A stretch of 64,000 nucleotides of DNA from positions 1 to 64,000 of the forward strand of contig NZ_JAFKOI010000005.1 in the NCBI RefSeq assembly GCF_017303315.1. The letters run 5' to 3'. Of the stretch, positions 43,970 to 52,450 are shown piece after piece. The position numbers and the translations under genes were made by a program. The notes below the pieces were generated by a model. The model was not told the origin of the DNA and did no database searches. It saw only the letters and a list, made by a program, of their open reading frames with translations. Positions within the stretch are counted from its first letter, which is position 1. The number at the start of each line of letters is the position of its first letter. This DNA comes from Bacillus sp. NTK071. Its GTDB lineage: Bacteria > Bacillota > Bacilli > Bacillales > Guptibacillaceae.

Positions 43970-45319
43970 TTATCCAGTAATAATTTGTTCTTTTGGATAG
44001 TGATATCGCTCGACATGCACATTTCCTCGCAACATTAATAGAAATGAAATGATACCAATTCTTCCTACAAACATTAAGAAAATAATGACGCATTTACCAG
44101 CTGTACTTAATTCAGAAGTTATGCCAAGAGTTAACCCAGTCGTTCCAAAAGCAGAAGTTACTTCAAAAATGATAGCTGTTAATGAAAAAGGTTCAGTTGC
44201 AGCTAGAATAACGACTGCCAGTCCACAAAGAGCTGTTGCTGTAAATATAACGATAAAAGACTTTAGAATATCTTCACTCAGAAGCTCTCTCCCAAACACT
44301 TTGACACTTTTTCTACCTCTTGCAAAGTGAACAACGCTTAGAATGGCTACAGCTAAAGTCGTCGTTCGAATCCCACCACCAACACTGCTTGGTGAAGCAC
44401 CTATAAACATCAGCAAGCTTAGAACGAGCTGAGTAGATAATGTAAATTCACTAACATCCATGGTGGCTAAACCGCCGTTTCGTGTTGTCACAGATTGAAA
44501 TAGAGAATAGAACAAAGCTTGGTCCCACGTCTTACCTTCCATAAAATTACCCAACTCAAGAAGCCAGATAAGGGCTGCTCCAATCACAACGAGAGAAAAG
44601 AAGGTAACCGTCGTAACTTTAGTGAATAATGTAAACCGATAAGCCACCTTTTCTTTTCTTTGAAACAAATAGTCCTTTAACTCAATGAGCACTGGAAAAC
44701 CAATAGCACCAAGTATAAGAAGAATCATATTAATCGTTTGGACAAAATAATCATTTGCGTAAGGAATGAGTGAATTTCCAGTAATGTCGAAACCAGCATT
44801 AGTAGTAGCACTTACAGAAGCAAAGAACCCCTGCAAGAATGACTCCTGCCAGGTGGGATAATATTTAAGCATATATAGACCTAGAATAACCGTTCCAATT
44901 GCTTCAAATAGGAGAATCAAGCCAAGTATTTGTCTCATGAGCTTAACGAGACCAGCAAGTGTGCCTCGATTCTGGTCTGTACTTATAAGCTGTCGCTCTT
45001 TCATTCCAATTTGCTTACCCATAATAAGCCAAATGAACGTTCCAAGCGTCATGATTCCAATTCCTCCGAACTGGAGAACAAAAGCCAATATGTAGGTTCC
45101 AGTGGTACTGAAGGTGTCTGCCGTTGAGACAACAGTAAGGCCTGTAACACTAATTGCACTAACAGCTGTAAACAAAGCATCTATAAAGCTCCAATTAACG
45201 CCCTTCTGGTGTGCAATTGGTAGACTTAAAAGAACCGTCGATAGAACTACTGCCGCTAAATAGAAAAGAACGATCAGTTGTACAGACGAGAGCTCTGTCG
45301 CTTTTTCTTTAATTTTCAT
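43970..45319 (-). CDS. ktrD: Ktr-type potassium channel subunit KtrD
   Basis: 449 residues, the same length as B. subtilis KtrD. Filter loops: SVTGL (57-61), TTNAGFD, TRNGGLATMD and FGTTGLTLG. The third loop reads NGG instead of the usual TAGF, and the C terminus (RYHYPKEQIITG) is of KtrD type. It should pair with a KtrC-type ring for low-affinity K+ uptake. It is clearly different from the KtrB at 380-1744, so both systems are present. No clear regulator gene adjoins it. Confidence 0.85.
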   Translation of the reverse strand: MKIKEKATELSSVQLIVLFYLAAVVLSTVLLSLPIAHQKGVNWSFIDALFTAVSAISVTGLTVVSTADTFSTTGTYILAFVLQFGGIGIMTLGTFIWLIMGKQIGMKERQLISTDQNRGTLAGLVKLMRQILGLILLFEAIGTVILGLYMLKYYPTWQESFLQGFFASVSATTNAGFDITGNSLIPYANDYFVQTINMILLILGAIGFPVLIELKDYLFQRKEKVAYRFTLFTKVTTVTFFSLVVIGAALIWLLELGNFMEGKTWDQALFYSLFQSVTTRNGGLATMDVSEFTLSTQLVLSLLMFIGASPSSVGGGIRTTTLAVAILSVVHFARGRKSVKVFGRELLSEDILKSFIVIFTATALCGLAVVILAATEPFSLTAIIFEVTSAFGTTGLTLGITSELSTAGKCVIIFLMFVGRIGIISFLLMLRGNVHVERYHYPKEQIITG

Positions 45320-45465
45320 CTTATCCTCCCTTCATTCTCTACTTCATTATATATGACGACGCTTCAAACAAAAGCTACCTTTTTAATAACTTTTCCATAC
45401 ATTTGTTGAATCAAACACAATGTCTACATCATGCTACTATTAGAATAAACGGTATTTAGAGAATA

Positions 45466-45493
45466 ACCGTGTTTATAGTATAATAAACACGGT
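45466..45493. promoter_or_regulatory. inverted repeat over a promoter, likely operator
   Basis: ACCGTGTTTAT (45466-45476) and ATAAACACGGT (45483-45493) are perfect 11-base arms six bases apart, and a TATAAT (45479-45484) sits in the centre. A third partial copy (ATAAACGGTAT) lies at 45445-45455. It is 30 bases upstream of the sensor kinase start and probably controls that operon. Confidence 0.65.
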
Positions 45494-45523
45494 CGATTTG
45501 TTTGAATATTGGGGGAATGATAT

Positions 45524-47113
45524 GTGAATGATCAGCAGCATGAACGTGAATTATTAACTCTAAAAACCATCGCAGAAACATTAAATCGATCAAGCGATTT
45601 GAAGCCTATGCTCCAATCCGTTCTTGAAGAACTTCTAGCCGTAACTGGGCTTCAAACTGGTTGGATTTTTCTATCTGATGGTAGACATGAATTCACTTGC
45701 ACCGCAGACGTACGGCTTCCACATGCCCTTTCCATGAACAATAAACATCCAATGTGCTCAGGTACTTGCTGGTGTTTAAATAAGTACTGGGATGGTAAAT
45801 TAAATCAAGCTTTTAATATTATAGAATGCAAACGGTTGGAAGACGCAGTAAAGAATGACCTTGGAGATACCGAAGGACTTACTCACCATGCAACCGTTCC
45901 ATTAACAGCTGCAGGTGAAACTTTTGGACTATTGAATGTCGGCTCTCCAGGTAAAGAGCAATTCAATGAAGAAGAATTAACATTACTTGAATCGGTTGCT
46001 TACCAAATTGGGACAGCCATTAAACGAACAAAATTATATCAAAACGAGCAAAAAAGAGCTGAACATTATGCGAAGCTTGAAACATTAACAAGAGAATTGT
46101 GGAAGCGCGAACAAGGTAAGGACATCATCAATGGTATTGTGGAGCAAACTGCCACTTCCTTTGAGTGGCCAATTGTTGGTTATTGTTCGCAAGAAGAGAA
46201 TCATATTATCGTTCACTCTGTTTATGAAGATGGACATTTACAAACAGACCACCAGTTGTATAGATTGGATAACTTTCAAGACTTAATCGATGCTGTTCAA
46301 CTCGAGAAACCTATATCTCTATCAAAACAATCCCCCTTCTTCTCAGAAACAGGTTTCATTATTGCTAGAAATGTGTCAATCCTAGGTAATCACATTGGCA
46401 TTCTCTTTGCGGTAAGCCATAAGAACACAGACTTTAATCAAAGTGAAGGCGATGTCTTAAAAGCCATAGCTGATCATACTGCTCTTGCAATTGAACACGC
46501 TAGAATTAACGAAAAGCGACAGGAACTAATCATCTCAGAAGAACGTAATCGATTAGCAAGAGATTTACATGACTCTGTTAGTCAAAAGCTATTCTCCCTT
46601 TCTATGACAGCAAGAGGAGCGCGTGACTTGCAAGAAGAGAATCCTATCTTACGCGATGCTCTTAAGGACATTCAGCAAATGGCTCAGGAAGCTATGCGAG
46701 AAATGAAAACACTAATCTGGCAACTTCGTCCGGTTGGAATGAAAGCTGGGATTATGACATCTCTCGAAACATATGCGGTTGGTTTAGACCTCAAACCTAA
46801 CTGTCATATATCTGGATTTAAGATTCTGCCAGCACCGATCGAAGAAGCGCTCTTTCGCATTGGACAGGAATCCCTTAACAACGTCCAAAAACATGCAAGT
46901 GTGAACAAGGTCAGTCTCTTCCTAAAAATTGATGACCATAATGCTACACTAATCATTGAAGACAAAGGTAAGGGGTTTAATCTCGAGACGGTTGGAAGTT
47001 ACACACTTGGATTAAAAGGGATGAGAGAAAGAGCAGATGTCCTTGGAGGGCACTTGTCTATAAAGAGTGAAGTAAATAAAGGAACCAAAATTACAGTAAT
47101 TCTTCCATTTTAA
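45524..47113 (+). CDS. GAF-domain sensor histidine kinase (NarL-partner type)
   Basis: 529 residues, soluble. The first GAF domain (about 22-170) has Cys78, Cys82, Cys84 and Cys102 in CSGTCWC...ECKRL, a second GAF-like region follows (190-340), and the kinase core is HisKA_3 (RNRLARDLHDSVSQKLFSL, His near 354) with an ATPase domain (NNVQKHA, DKGKGF, GLKGMRERA). The C-x3-C-x-C cluster may bind a metal or iron-sulfur centre or sense redox. The response regulator follows 135 bases later. The start is GTG behind GGGGGAATG. Confidence 0.88.
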   Translation: MNDQQHERELLTLKTIAETLNRSSDLKPMLQSVLEELLAVTGLQTGWIFLSDGRHEFTCTADVRLPHALSMNNKHPMCSGTCWCLNKYWDGKLNQAFNIIECKRLEDAVKNDLGDTEGLTHHATVPLTAAGETFGLLNVGSPGKEQFNEEELTLLESVAYQIGTAIKRTKLYQNEQKRAEHYAKLETLTRELWKREQGKDIINGIVEQTATSFEWPIVGYCSQEENHIIVHSVYEDGHLQTDHQLYRLDNFQDLIDAVQLEKPISLSKQSPFFSETGFIIARNVSILGNHIGILFAVSHKNTDFNQSEGDVLKAIADHTALAIEHARINEKRQELIISEERNRLARDLHDSVSQKLFSLSMTARGARDLQEENPILRDALKDIQQMAQEAMREMKTLIWQLRPVGMKAGIMTSLETYAVGLDLKPNCHISGFKILPAPIEEALFRIGQESLNNVQKHASVNKVSLFLKIDDHNATLIIEDKGKGFNLETVGSYTLGLKGMRERADVLGGHLSIKSEVNKGTKITVILPF

Positions 47114-47248
47114 ATAGAAGTCTTTTTCTAGAAGAAGTTTGTTCTAAAAGAATTTCTGAATAAAAACCACACATAGCTAATTGGAGCGGAATTTAACCAA
47201 TTCAAGCAACACCGTCTACGACACAGCCTAATATAAAGAGGAGACATG

Positions 47249-47890
47249 ATGGGAATGAAACTTCTTCTAGCAGACGACCATCTTATGGTCCGAAAAGGTT
47301 TAAGGTTATTTTTGCAATCACAACCGGATATTGAAATCATTGGAGAGGCTTCAACTGGGTTAGAAGCCGTGACACTCGCAGAACAACTACAACCAGATGT
47401 TGTTTTAATGGATTTAATTATGCCAGAAATGGATGGGATTGAAGCAACCAAACAACTGAAACAGAAATATCCAGGTATGAAAATCATTATTTTAACTAGT
47501 TTTTCTGATCAAGATCATGTCCTCCCTGCTATAAGAGCTGGTGCAGAAGGCTATCAATTAAAAGACATCGATCCTGATGAACTCATATATACAATTCGAG
47601 CTGCATTCAATGGCAAGAGTCACCTTCACCCTCTGGCTACTAATCAGTTAATGTCTCATATGACAGGGAAGGATGAGGAAGAAACTCTTTTTGAAGCTCT
47701 TACAAAAAGAGAAAGAGATGTATTAAGAGAAATTACTCTTGGCAAAAGTAATAAAGAAATTGCTTCCTCTCTTTATATAACAGAAAAAACCGTTAAAACG
47801 CATGTAAGCAGTATTCTTTCAAAGTTGAATGTTCATGATCGCACGCAAGCAGCACTTCTTGCTACAAAGAAGCACTGGTCTGGTGAATAA
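47249..47890 (+). CDS. NarL/FixJ family response regulator
   Basis: 213 residues: receiver domain with phospho-acceptor Asp in VVLMDLIMPEMDG, switch Thr/Ser in ILTSFSD and Lys in QLKDIDPDE, then a LuxR-type helix-turn-helix (LTKREREVL-like TKRERDVLREI, GKSNKEIASSLYITEKTVKTHVSSILSK). It is the partner of the preceding kinase. GAGGAG lies close before two tandem ATGs (47246 and 47249); either may be used. The next gene, an FMN reductase, is on the same strand 152 bases away and could be a target. Confidence 0.92.
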   Translation: MGMKLLLADDHLMVRKGLRLFLQSQPDIEIIGEASTGLEAVTLAEQLQPDVVLMDLIMPEMDGIEATKQLKQKYPGMKIIILTSFSDQDHVLPAIRAGAEGYQLKDIDPDELIYTIRAAFNGKSHLHPLATNQLMSHMTGKDEEETLFEALTKRERDVLREITLGKSNKEIASSLYITEKTVKTHVSSILSKLNVHDRTQAALLATKKHWSGE

Positions 47891-48042
47891 GCATAAGACT
47901 AAAGTATGAGACTACATTCGTACCTTCAGACGATTTGGTAAGTTCATATTTCACATATACTTGTAGTAGATGAACAAGATCACTACTGAGTTACCTTAGT
48001 CATAACTGAGAAAGTAAATAGTAGCAGGAAAGGAGTTTCATT

Positions 48043-48591
48043 ATGAAAATACTTGTAATCAATGGGAGTCCAAGAGAAAAATCAATGACGCGTAATTTAA
48101 CAAATGCGATTACGGATCAACTAGACGAAAAAGGAATTGAGGTCTTAACATTTGATGCGGGTTTTCATGAACTTCCGCTTTTTAAAGGCAGCAAGGAAGA
48201 TCTTAACCATCCAGAAGTACAGCGTTTGATGAATCATGCTACTAACGCAGAGGCTTTCGTCATTTGCTCACCAGAATATCATAATGGCATGAGCGGTGCT
48301 CTCAAAAACGCCCTTGACTTTCTAGGTGGAAGCCACTTTAAGCATAAGCCTACAGCTCTAGCCTCTGTTGGAGGGGGCGGAAAAGGTGGGATTAACGCTC
48401 TGAATAATATGAGAACCGTTATGCGTGGACTTTATGCGCTTGTTCTACCTGATCAATTTTGCGCGGATCCGACGTGCTTTGATGAGAAAGGTTATATGAT
48501 TGATGTGAAAGCGAAGGAACGACTAACTACTGTCGTTGAAGAGCTTGTTGCATTAACAAAGACCGTTGAACAACGGATTGAAATGAACTAA
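48043..48591 (+). CDS. NADPH-dependent FMN reductase / azoreductase-like
   Basis: 182-residue flavodoxin-fold enzyme. The FMN phosphate loop is NGSPREKSMTRNL, the flavin-contact segment is SPEYHNGMSGALKNALDFL, and GGGGKGGINAL follows. It belongs to the NADPH_dep_FMN_red family that includes B. subtilis Azr (YhdA). It reduces FMN, azo dyes or quinones. It follows the redox-suggestive two-component system. AAAGGAG precedes the ATG. Confidence 0.88.
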   Translation: MKILVINGSPREKSMTRNLTNAITDQLDEKGIEVLTFDAGFHELPLFKGSKEDLNHPEVQRLMNHATNAEAFVICSPEYHNGMSGALKNALDFLGGSHFKHKPTALASVGGGGKGGINALNNMRTVMRGLYALVLPDQFCADPTCFDEKGYMIDVKAKERLTTVVEELVALTKTVEQRIEMN

Positions 48592-48595
48592 CCTT

Positions 48596-48621
48596 AAAGG
48601 CATCCATCTTAGGATGCCTTT
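48596..48621 (+). terminator. terminator of FMN reductase gene
   Basis: AAAGGCATCC/GGATGCCTTT stem with T-tail; may also serve the convergent gerC gene. Confidence 0.85.
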
Positions 48622-48635
48622 TTAAATTCTTTATT

Positions 48636-49718
48636 CTACTCAATAATTCCGGACTCTGTTATTTTGACATCCATATCAAAAGAAATGTCCATATCCTTAT
48701 ATTCGTCTATCCATTGGTCACGATTAAACTCGCCTCTTGTTCTGCTCCTAACAGCATTACCAAGACTTAGAGGATCAATTTCCAATTCCTGAAAGGTTTT
48801 GATCATTTCTAACCCTCTCTTTTCTATATCTTTCTCCATGGTCAATTTAATTTCATTAAGAGCTTCAGGAGATAATTCTTCCCCAGAATACTCTTTAATT
48901 ACTCCAAGAACATTACCTTTTATATGAATTTTATTAGCTCCAGCTCGTTTGTACTCAATTTTACGCTTTGAAGCAATATTGTAAATCGCTGCGTATTTAC
49001 CTGGACCTAGCTTGACAGAGAAAGAATCGTTGCTACTAAATCTTTCGGAAAGGATTTTGAATGTGAATAAGCTATCTGCGTCTAGTTCTCCAACCATTTT
49101 ACCTCCATTTAATAGTGCAATTCCGGATATCTTTACCTTATCACCATCCATTTCAAGCAAAGGTAGAAATGGATCGCTTCCCTCTGAGAAATATGAGTAA
49201 AGGAAGCTATGAAGATTCGTTTCTGGTAGCATTCCATGCTTACTATTGTGTGTTAAAACATCATGAAAATAGGTGCCAGTATCTACGTTACCGTAGTTTG
49301 CACTGAGCATCTCCTCTATATTGCCATTTGCTACACCAAGGAAGACCCTCGATCCGATTGACGGATCTCTTTGTAATGTATCAACAAGCCCAATAACGCC
49401 GTCTGTTTCTGCCAATTCTCTACTGAAGAGACCTACTTCTAACTTCCCGCTTACAATTGGTTTTGGGGATTCAGAATTATACTGACTTCTTATTTCTTTA
49501 CTAAGTTCAGCCGTCTCAATAAACACAGTATTATCAATTCTTCCATCCGCTTGGTATTGTGGTGCTACAGCTATTCCTTTGATGAGACCATCAGATTCAT
49601 CATCTTCTGGTACATCATATCCAACTATTGTAATCATTTGAATGTCATCTAGAATACTCTGTTGAACACATCCGGCTAGTAGAAATAGACAAAGAAAAAA
49701 AAAGAGTAAACGTCTCAT
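48636..49718 (-). CDS. spore germination lipoprotein, Ger(x)C family
   Basis: C subunit of a germinant receptor, 360 residues. The lipoprotein signal ends in LLAGCVQQ (Cys near residue 17). The body shows ITIVGYDVPEDD and the late RTRGEFNRDQWIDEYKDMD typical of GerAC/GerKC. It is attached to the spore inner membrane. It overlaps the B subunit gene by four bases, the third gene of an A-B-C operon. Confidence 0.9.
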   Translation of the reverse strand: MRRLLFFFLCLFLLAGCVQQSILDDIQMITIVGYDVPEDDESDGLIKGIAVAPQYQADGRIDNTVFIETAELSKEIRSQYNSESPKPIVSGKLEVGLFSRELAETDGVIGLVDTLQRDPSIGSRVFLGVANGNIEEMLSANYGNVDTGTYFHDVLTHNSKHGMLPETNLHSFLYSYFSEGSDPFLPLLEMDGDKVKISGIALLNGGKMVGELDADSLFTFKILSERFSSNDSFSVKLGPGKYAAIYNIASKRKIEYKRAGANKIHIKGNVLGVIKEYSGEELSPEALNEIKLTMEKDIEKRGLEMIKTFQELEIDPLSLGNAVRSRTRGEFNRDQWIDEYKDMDISFDMDVKITESGIIE

Positions 49719-50809
49719 TTTGCTTTCACCACTTTACTTTTGATGTACTGTGTAACAAAAAGGAGTGGGACATAAACGTACACAAAATAGTAACCTATTT
49801 TGCTTGTGTAGGAATTTAAAAGATCAATGTTTTCACGTTTAGCAAAAAGACTACTTGCTATCAAAATAAGGATTAATAGTGGTACAGTTGCTGACTGTTG
49901 ACTCACTTTTAACAATCTTCTTATGCCCCTACCACCTGCCCAAACAGTGATACAAAGATTAGGAAGGATAACCAGTGCCCATGAAGCAATGCCGATATAC
50001 TCAAACCGCTGTACAAAAGGCATCTCAGCAATTTTCCAAGTGGTTAGCGTGGCCCAAATTGTTTTCTCTAACTGAGCTGTACTAAAATAGGCCGTTGTTA
50101 CAATCATAACGACCGTATAAATAATAATTGTTAACAAATGGCCTCCCTGTGCCCATCGATGAGATTTCTCTGGCTCTTTAATAAATGGATAGTACATAAA
50201 GAGCGTCGTGAATCCTAAAAAAGAAAGTGATGCTCCCTTTACTCCTTCGTATATCTCTTTCACAGAGTGGTTGAAAACGGGCAGAAGATCCTGAAAATGA
50301 CCATAAAACACTGGAAAAAGCATCGTTAATACGAGATAAAATGGTAACACAACTCCAAAGAACGAAATACCTGCCACCACTCGGAATCCACCAGATAAAC
50401 AATAGTAAGTTAGAAGAAGAAATACACTGCCAAAAAACCATTTATTCAAATCTGGAAACATCCATACTTGGATAACTTCGATATATGTTCTGAGAACAGT
50501 TACACTCATGGCAATAAAATAGCCGATTACGATCCAGCTTAGTAAGCCTCCTATCCACCTACCAAAGAGGTTCTTGTGTAACGAAATAATATCCCCATTT
50601 TCTTTATTAAGAATTTTATAAATAAGAAAGATAACGATATGAATACTCAAACCGGCTCCTAAAACCGAAATCCAAGCATCATTTCCGGCGATTCTAGCGC
50701 TGATTCTCTGAAATCCCATCACACCAACTCCTACTTGAACAGAATGCACAAGATAGAAGACTAAGAACGGAGATACCTTATATTGGTCTTTTACTATAGG
50801 TCCCGACAA
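49715..50809 (-). CDS. spore germination permease subunit, GerAB family
   Basis: B subunit, 364 residues, ten membrane spans, of the amino-acid permease-like GerAB/GerKB family (FYLVHSVQVGVGVMGFQRI opening). It is thought to hold the germinant-binding site. The start is TTG behind GGGAG. It lies between the A and C subunit genes. Which germinant it senses cannot be read from sequence. Confidence 0.9.
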   Translation of the reverse strand: MSGPIVKDQYKVSPFLVFYLVHSVQVGVGVMGFQRISARIAGNDAWISVLGAGLSIHIVIFLIYKILNKENGDIISLHKNLFGRWIGGLLSWIVIGYFIAMSVTVLRTYIEVIQVWMFPDLNKWFFGSVFLLLTYYCLSGGFRVVAGISFFGVVLPFYLVLTMLFPVFYGHFQDLLPVFNHSVKEIYEGVKGASLSFLGFTTLFMYYPFIKEPEKSHRWAQGGHLLTIIIYTVVMIVTTAYFSTAQLEKTIWATLTTWKIAEMPFVQRFEYIGIASWALVILPNLCITVWAGGRGIRRLLKVSQQSATVPLLILILIASSLFAKRENIDLLNSYTSKIGYYFVYVYVPLLFVTQYIKSKVVKAK

Positions 50810-50832
50810 TGTAGAGCATCTCCCTTCTCAAT

Positions 50833-52323
50833 TTATTCATGGAAATCGTTTTTCTCTTTCTGTATTCGTGTGTTAAACCGTTTTGTATCTTCAGTTTGTA
50901 ATTGGATAGGTCTTGTCCCCTGGAATCTTAGGGGTAATCTAATGATGGCGTCCTTTAAATCCTTTACTCTTAGTGGATATAGTGGCTCAAGAAACGGACG
51001 GCCAAGTGATTTTAACTTTAGAAGATGAACAATGAGAAAACTAAAACAAAGTGTAATACCAAGTAGTCCCCATAGATGTGCAAATAAGAGAAACGGGAAT
51101 CGTGTTAGTCGGATCGTATTACTCATTCGATAAACCGGTGTTGTAAAGGAGGCTAATGCAGAGAGTGCAACAATAATTAGAAGAACGTTACTTGTAAGTC
51201 CTGCCTCTACTGATGCCGTTCCAATAACAATACCTCCAACAATACCAATGGTCTGACCAACCTTTGTAGGCAGTCGTGCTCCCGCTTCTCTTAATAATTC
51301 AATTGATAATTCTAGAAAAATCGCTTCTAATATAGGCGGAAGTGGAATTCGTTGTCTTGAGCTAACTAATGTACTCAGCAAATCACTTGGAATCAATTCG
51401 TAATGGTAAGTTAACGTTGCAACATATATTGGTGTAACTAGAATAGAAAAGAGAATGGCGAAAAGGCGGATGAGTCTTGCTGATGACGCTACAATCCAGT
51501 TAACAAAATAATCTTCAAAAGCAGAGAAGAATTCTACAAGAGTCGTAGGACCAATTAAAGCTTGAGGAGATCCATCAGATAGAATGACCACTTTCCCCTC
51601 ACATAGAACGGATACTACTCGGTCAGGTCGTTCGGTATCGATGAGCTGTGGGAAAGGCGAATTTCGATCATCTGAAATAAGTTGCATGATAACCGAACTA
51701 TCAACGACTTGATCGACGTGGATATCTTCAAGACGCTGTTTTACTGTATTAACATTCTCTTCGTTCGCGATTCCTTCTAAATACATAACGACTACTTTTG
51801 TATTTGTAAGTTTACCTAGTGTTAATTCATATGCTTTTAACTCATGTACCGGCAATCGTTTTCTGACGAGGTGCATATTCGTATCTAGTGATTCTACAAA
51901 AGCTTCTTTTGAACCTACTACAGTAAATTCAACTTCTGGTTGTGAAACTGGGCGTGCTTTCTTCACCTGGCATGGTATTAGAGCACATTCGATTGAATTT
52001 TCGTTTAGACGTACAATGACATATCCTGTCATTACTTTTTCACAAATGATTTTCAGATCTTCTGTAATGATGATGCCCGTAATAGGTACTTTATCCTTAA
52101 TTTCTTTCAGGCTATTTAAAGGTTCCCGAGAAAGAAACCTCAAAATATGTTCATTGAGAGGGGTTTCATGAATAAGCGTTTTAAAATAATAAAGAAAGAA
52201 GGAACTACCATGTTGCTTGCTTTCAAAGTGAAAAAAATCACCAGATTCTTTTAAGTTCTTAATTAATTCAGGTAAATTTCTCAATTTATCCGGAGATTGG
52301 GTTTTCTTAAACCATCGAAACAA
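50833..52323 (-). CDS. spore germination protein, GerA family (A subunit)
   Basis: 496 residues. A large hydrophilic N-terminal half (to about 270) precedes four to five spans with TPIYVATLTYHYELIPSDLL, EAIFLELSIELLREAGARLP and QTIGIVGGIVIGTASVEAGL, the GerAA/GerKA hallmarks. It begins the A-B-C receptor operon. The TTG start sits behind GGTGAAAG. A second A-type gene lies at the right edge of the window. Confidence 0.92.
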   Translation of the reverse strand: MFRWFKKTQSPDKLRNLPELIKNLKESGDFFHFESKQHGSSFFLYYFKTLIHETPLNEHILRFLSREPLNSLKEIKDKVPITGIIITEDLKIICEKVMTGYVIVRLNENSIECALIPCQVKKARPVSQPEVEFTVVGSKEAFVESLDTNMHLVRKRLPVHELKAYELTLGKLTNTKVVVMYLEGIANEENVNTVKQRLEDIHVDQVVDSSVIMQLISDDRNSPFPQLIDTERPDRVVSVLCEGKVVILSDGSPQALIGPTTLVEFFSAFEDYFVNWIVASSARLIRLFAILFSILVTPIYVATLTYHYELIPSDLLSTLVSSRQRIPLPPILEAIFLELSIELLREAGARLPTKVGQTIGIVGGIVIGTASVEAGLTSNVLLIIVALSALASFTTPVYRMSNTIRLTRFPFLLFAHLWGLLGITLCFSFLIVHLLKLKSLGRPFLEPLYPLRVKDLKDAIIRLPLRFQGTRPIQLQTEDTKRFNTRIQKEKNDFHE

Positions 52324-52420
52324 AGTCTTTCACCACGCAATCTGTGATTCTTTTTGTAGTGTTTGCAGGATTCTTCAATTTATCCTTTTAGATCTACTCA
52401 GTTATAAAAAAACACAAAAA

Positions 52421-52444
52421 AAGCACGCCCTAATTGGCGTGCTT
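52421..52444 (-). terminator. terminator of isocitrate dehydrogenase gene
   Basis: AAGCACGCC/GGCGTGCTT stem followed by a T7 tract on the reverse strand. Confidence 0.85.
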
Positions 52445-52450
52445 ACTGCT

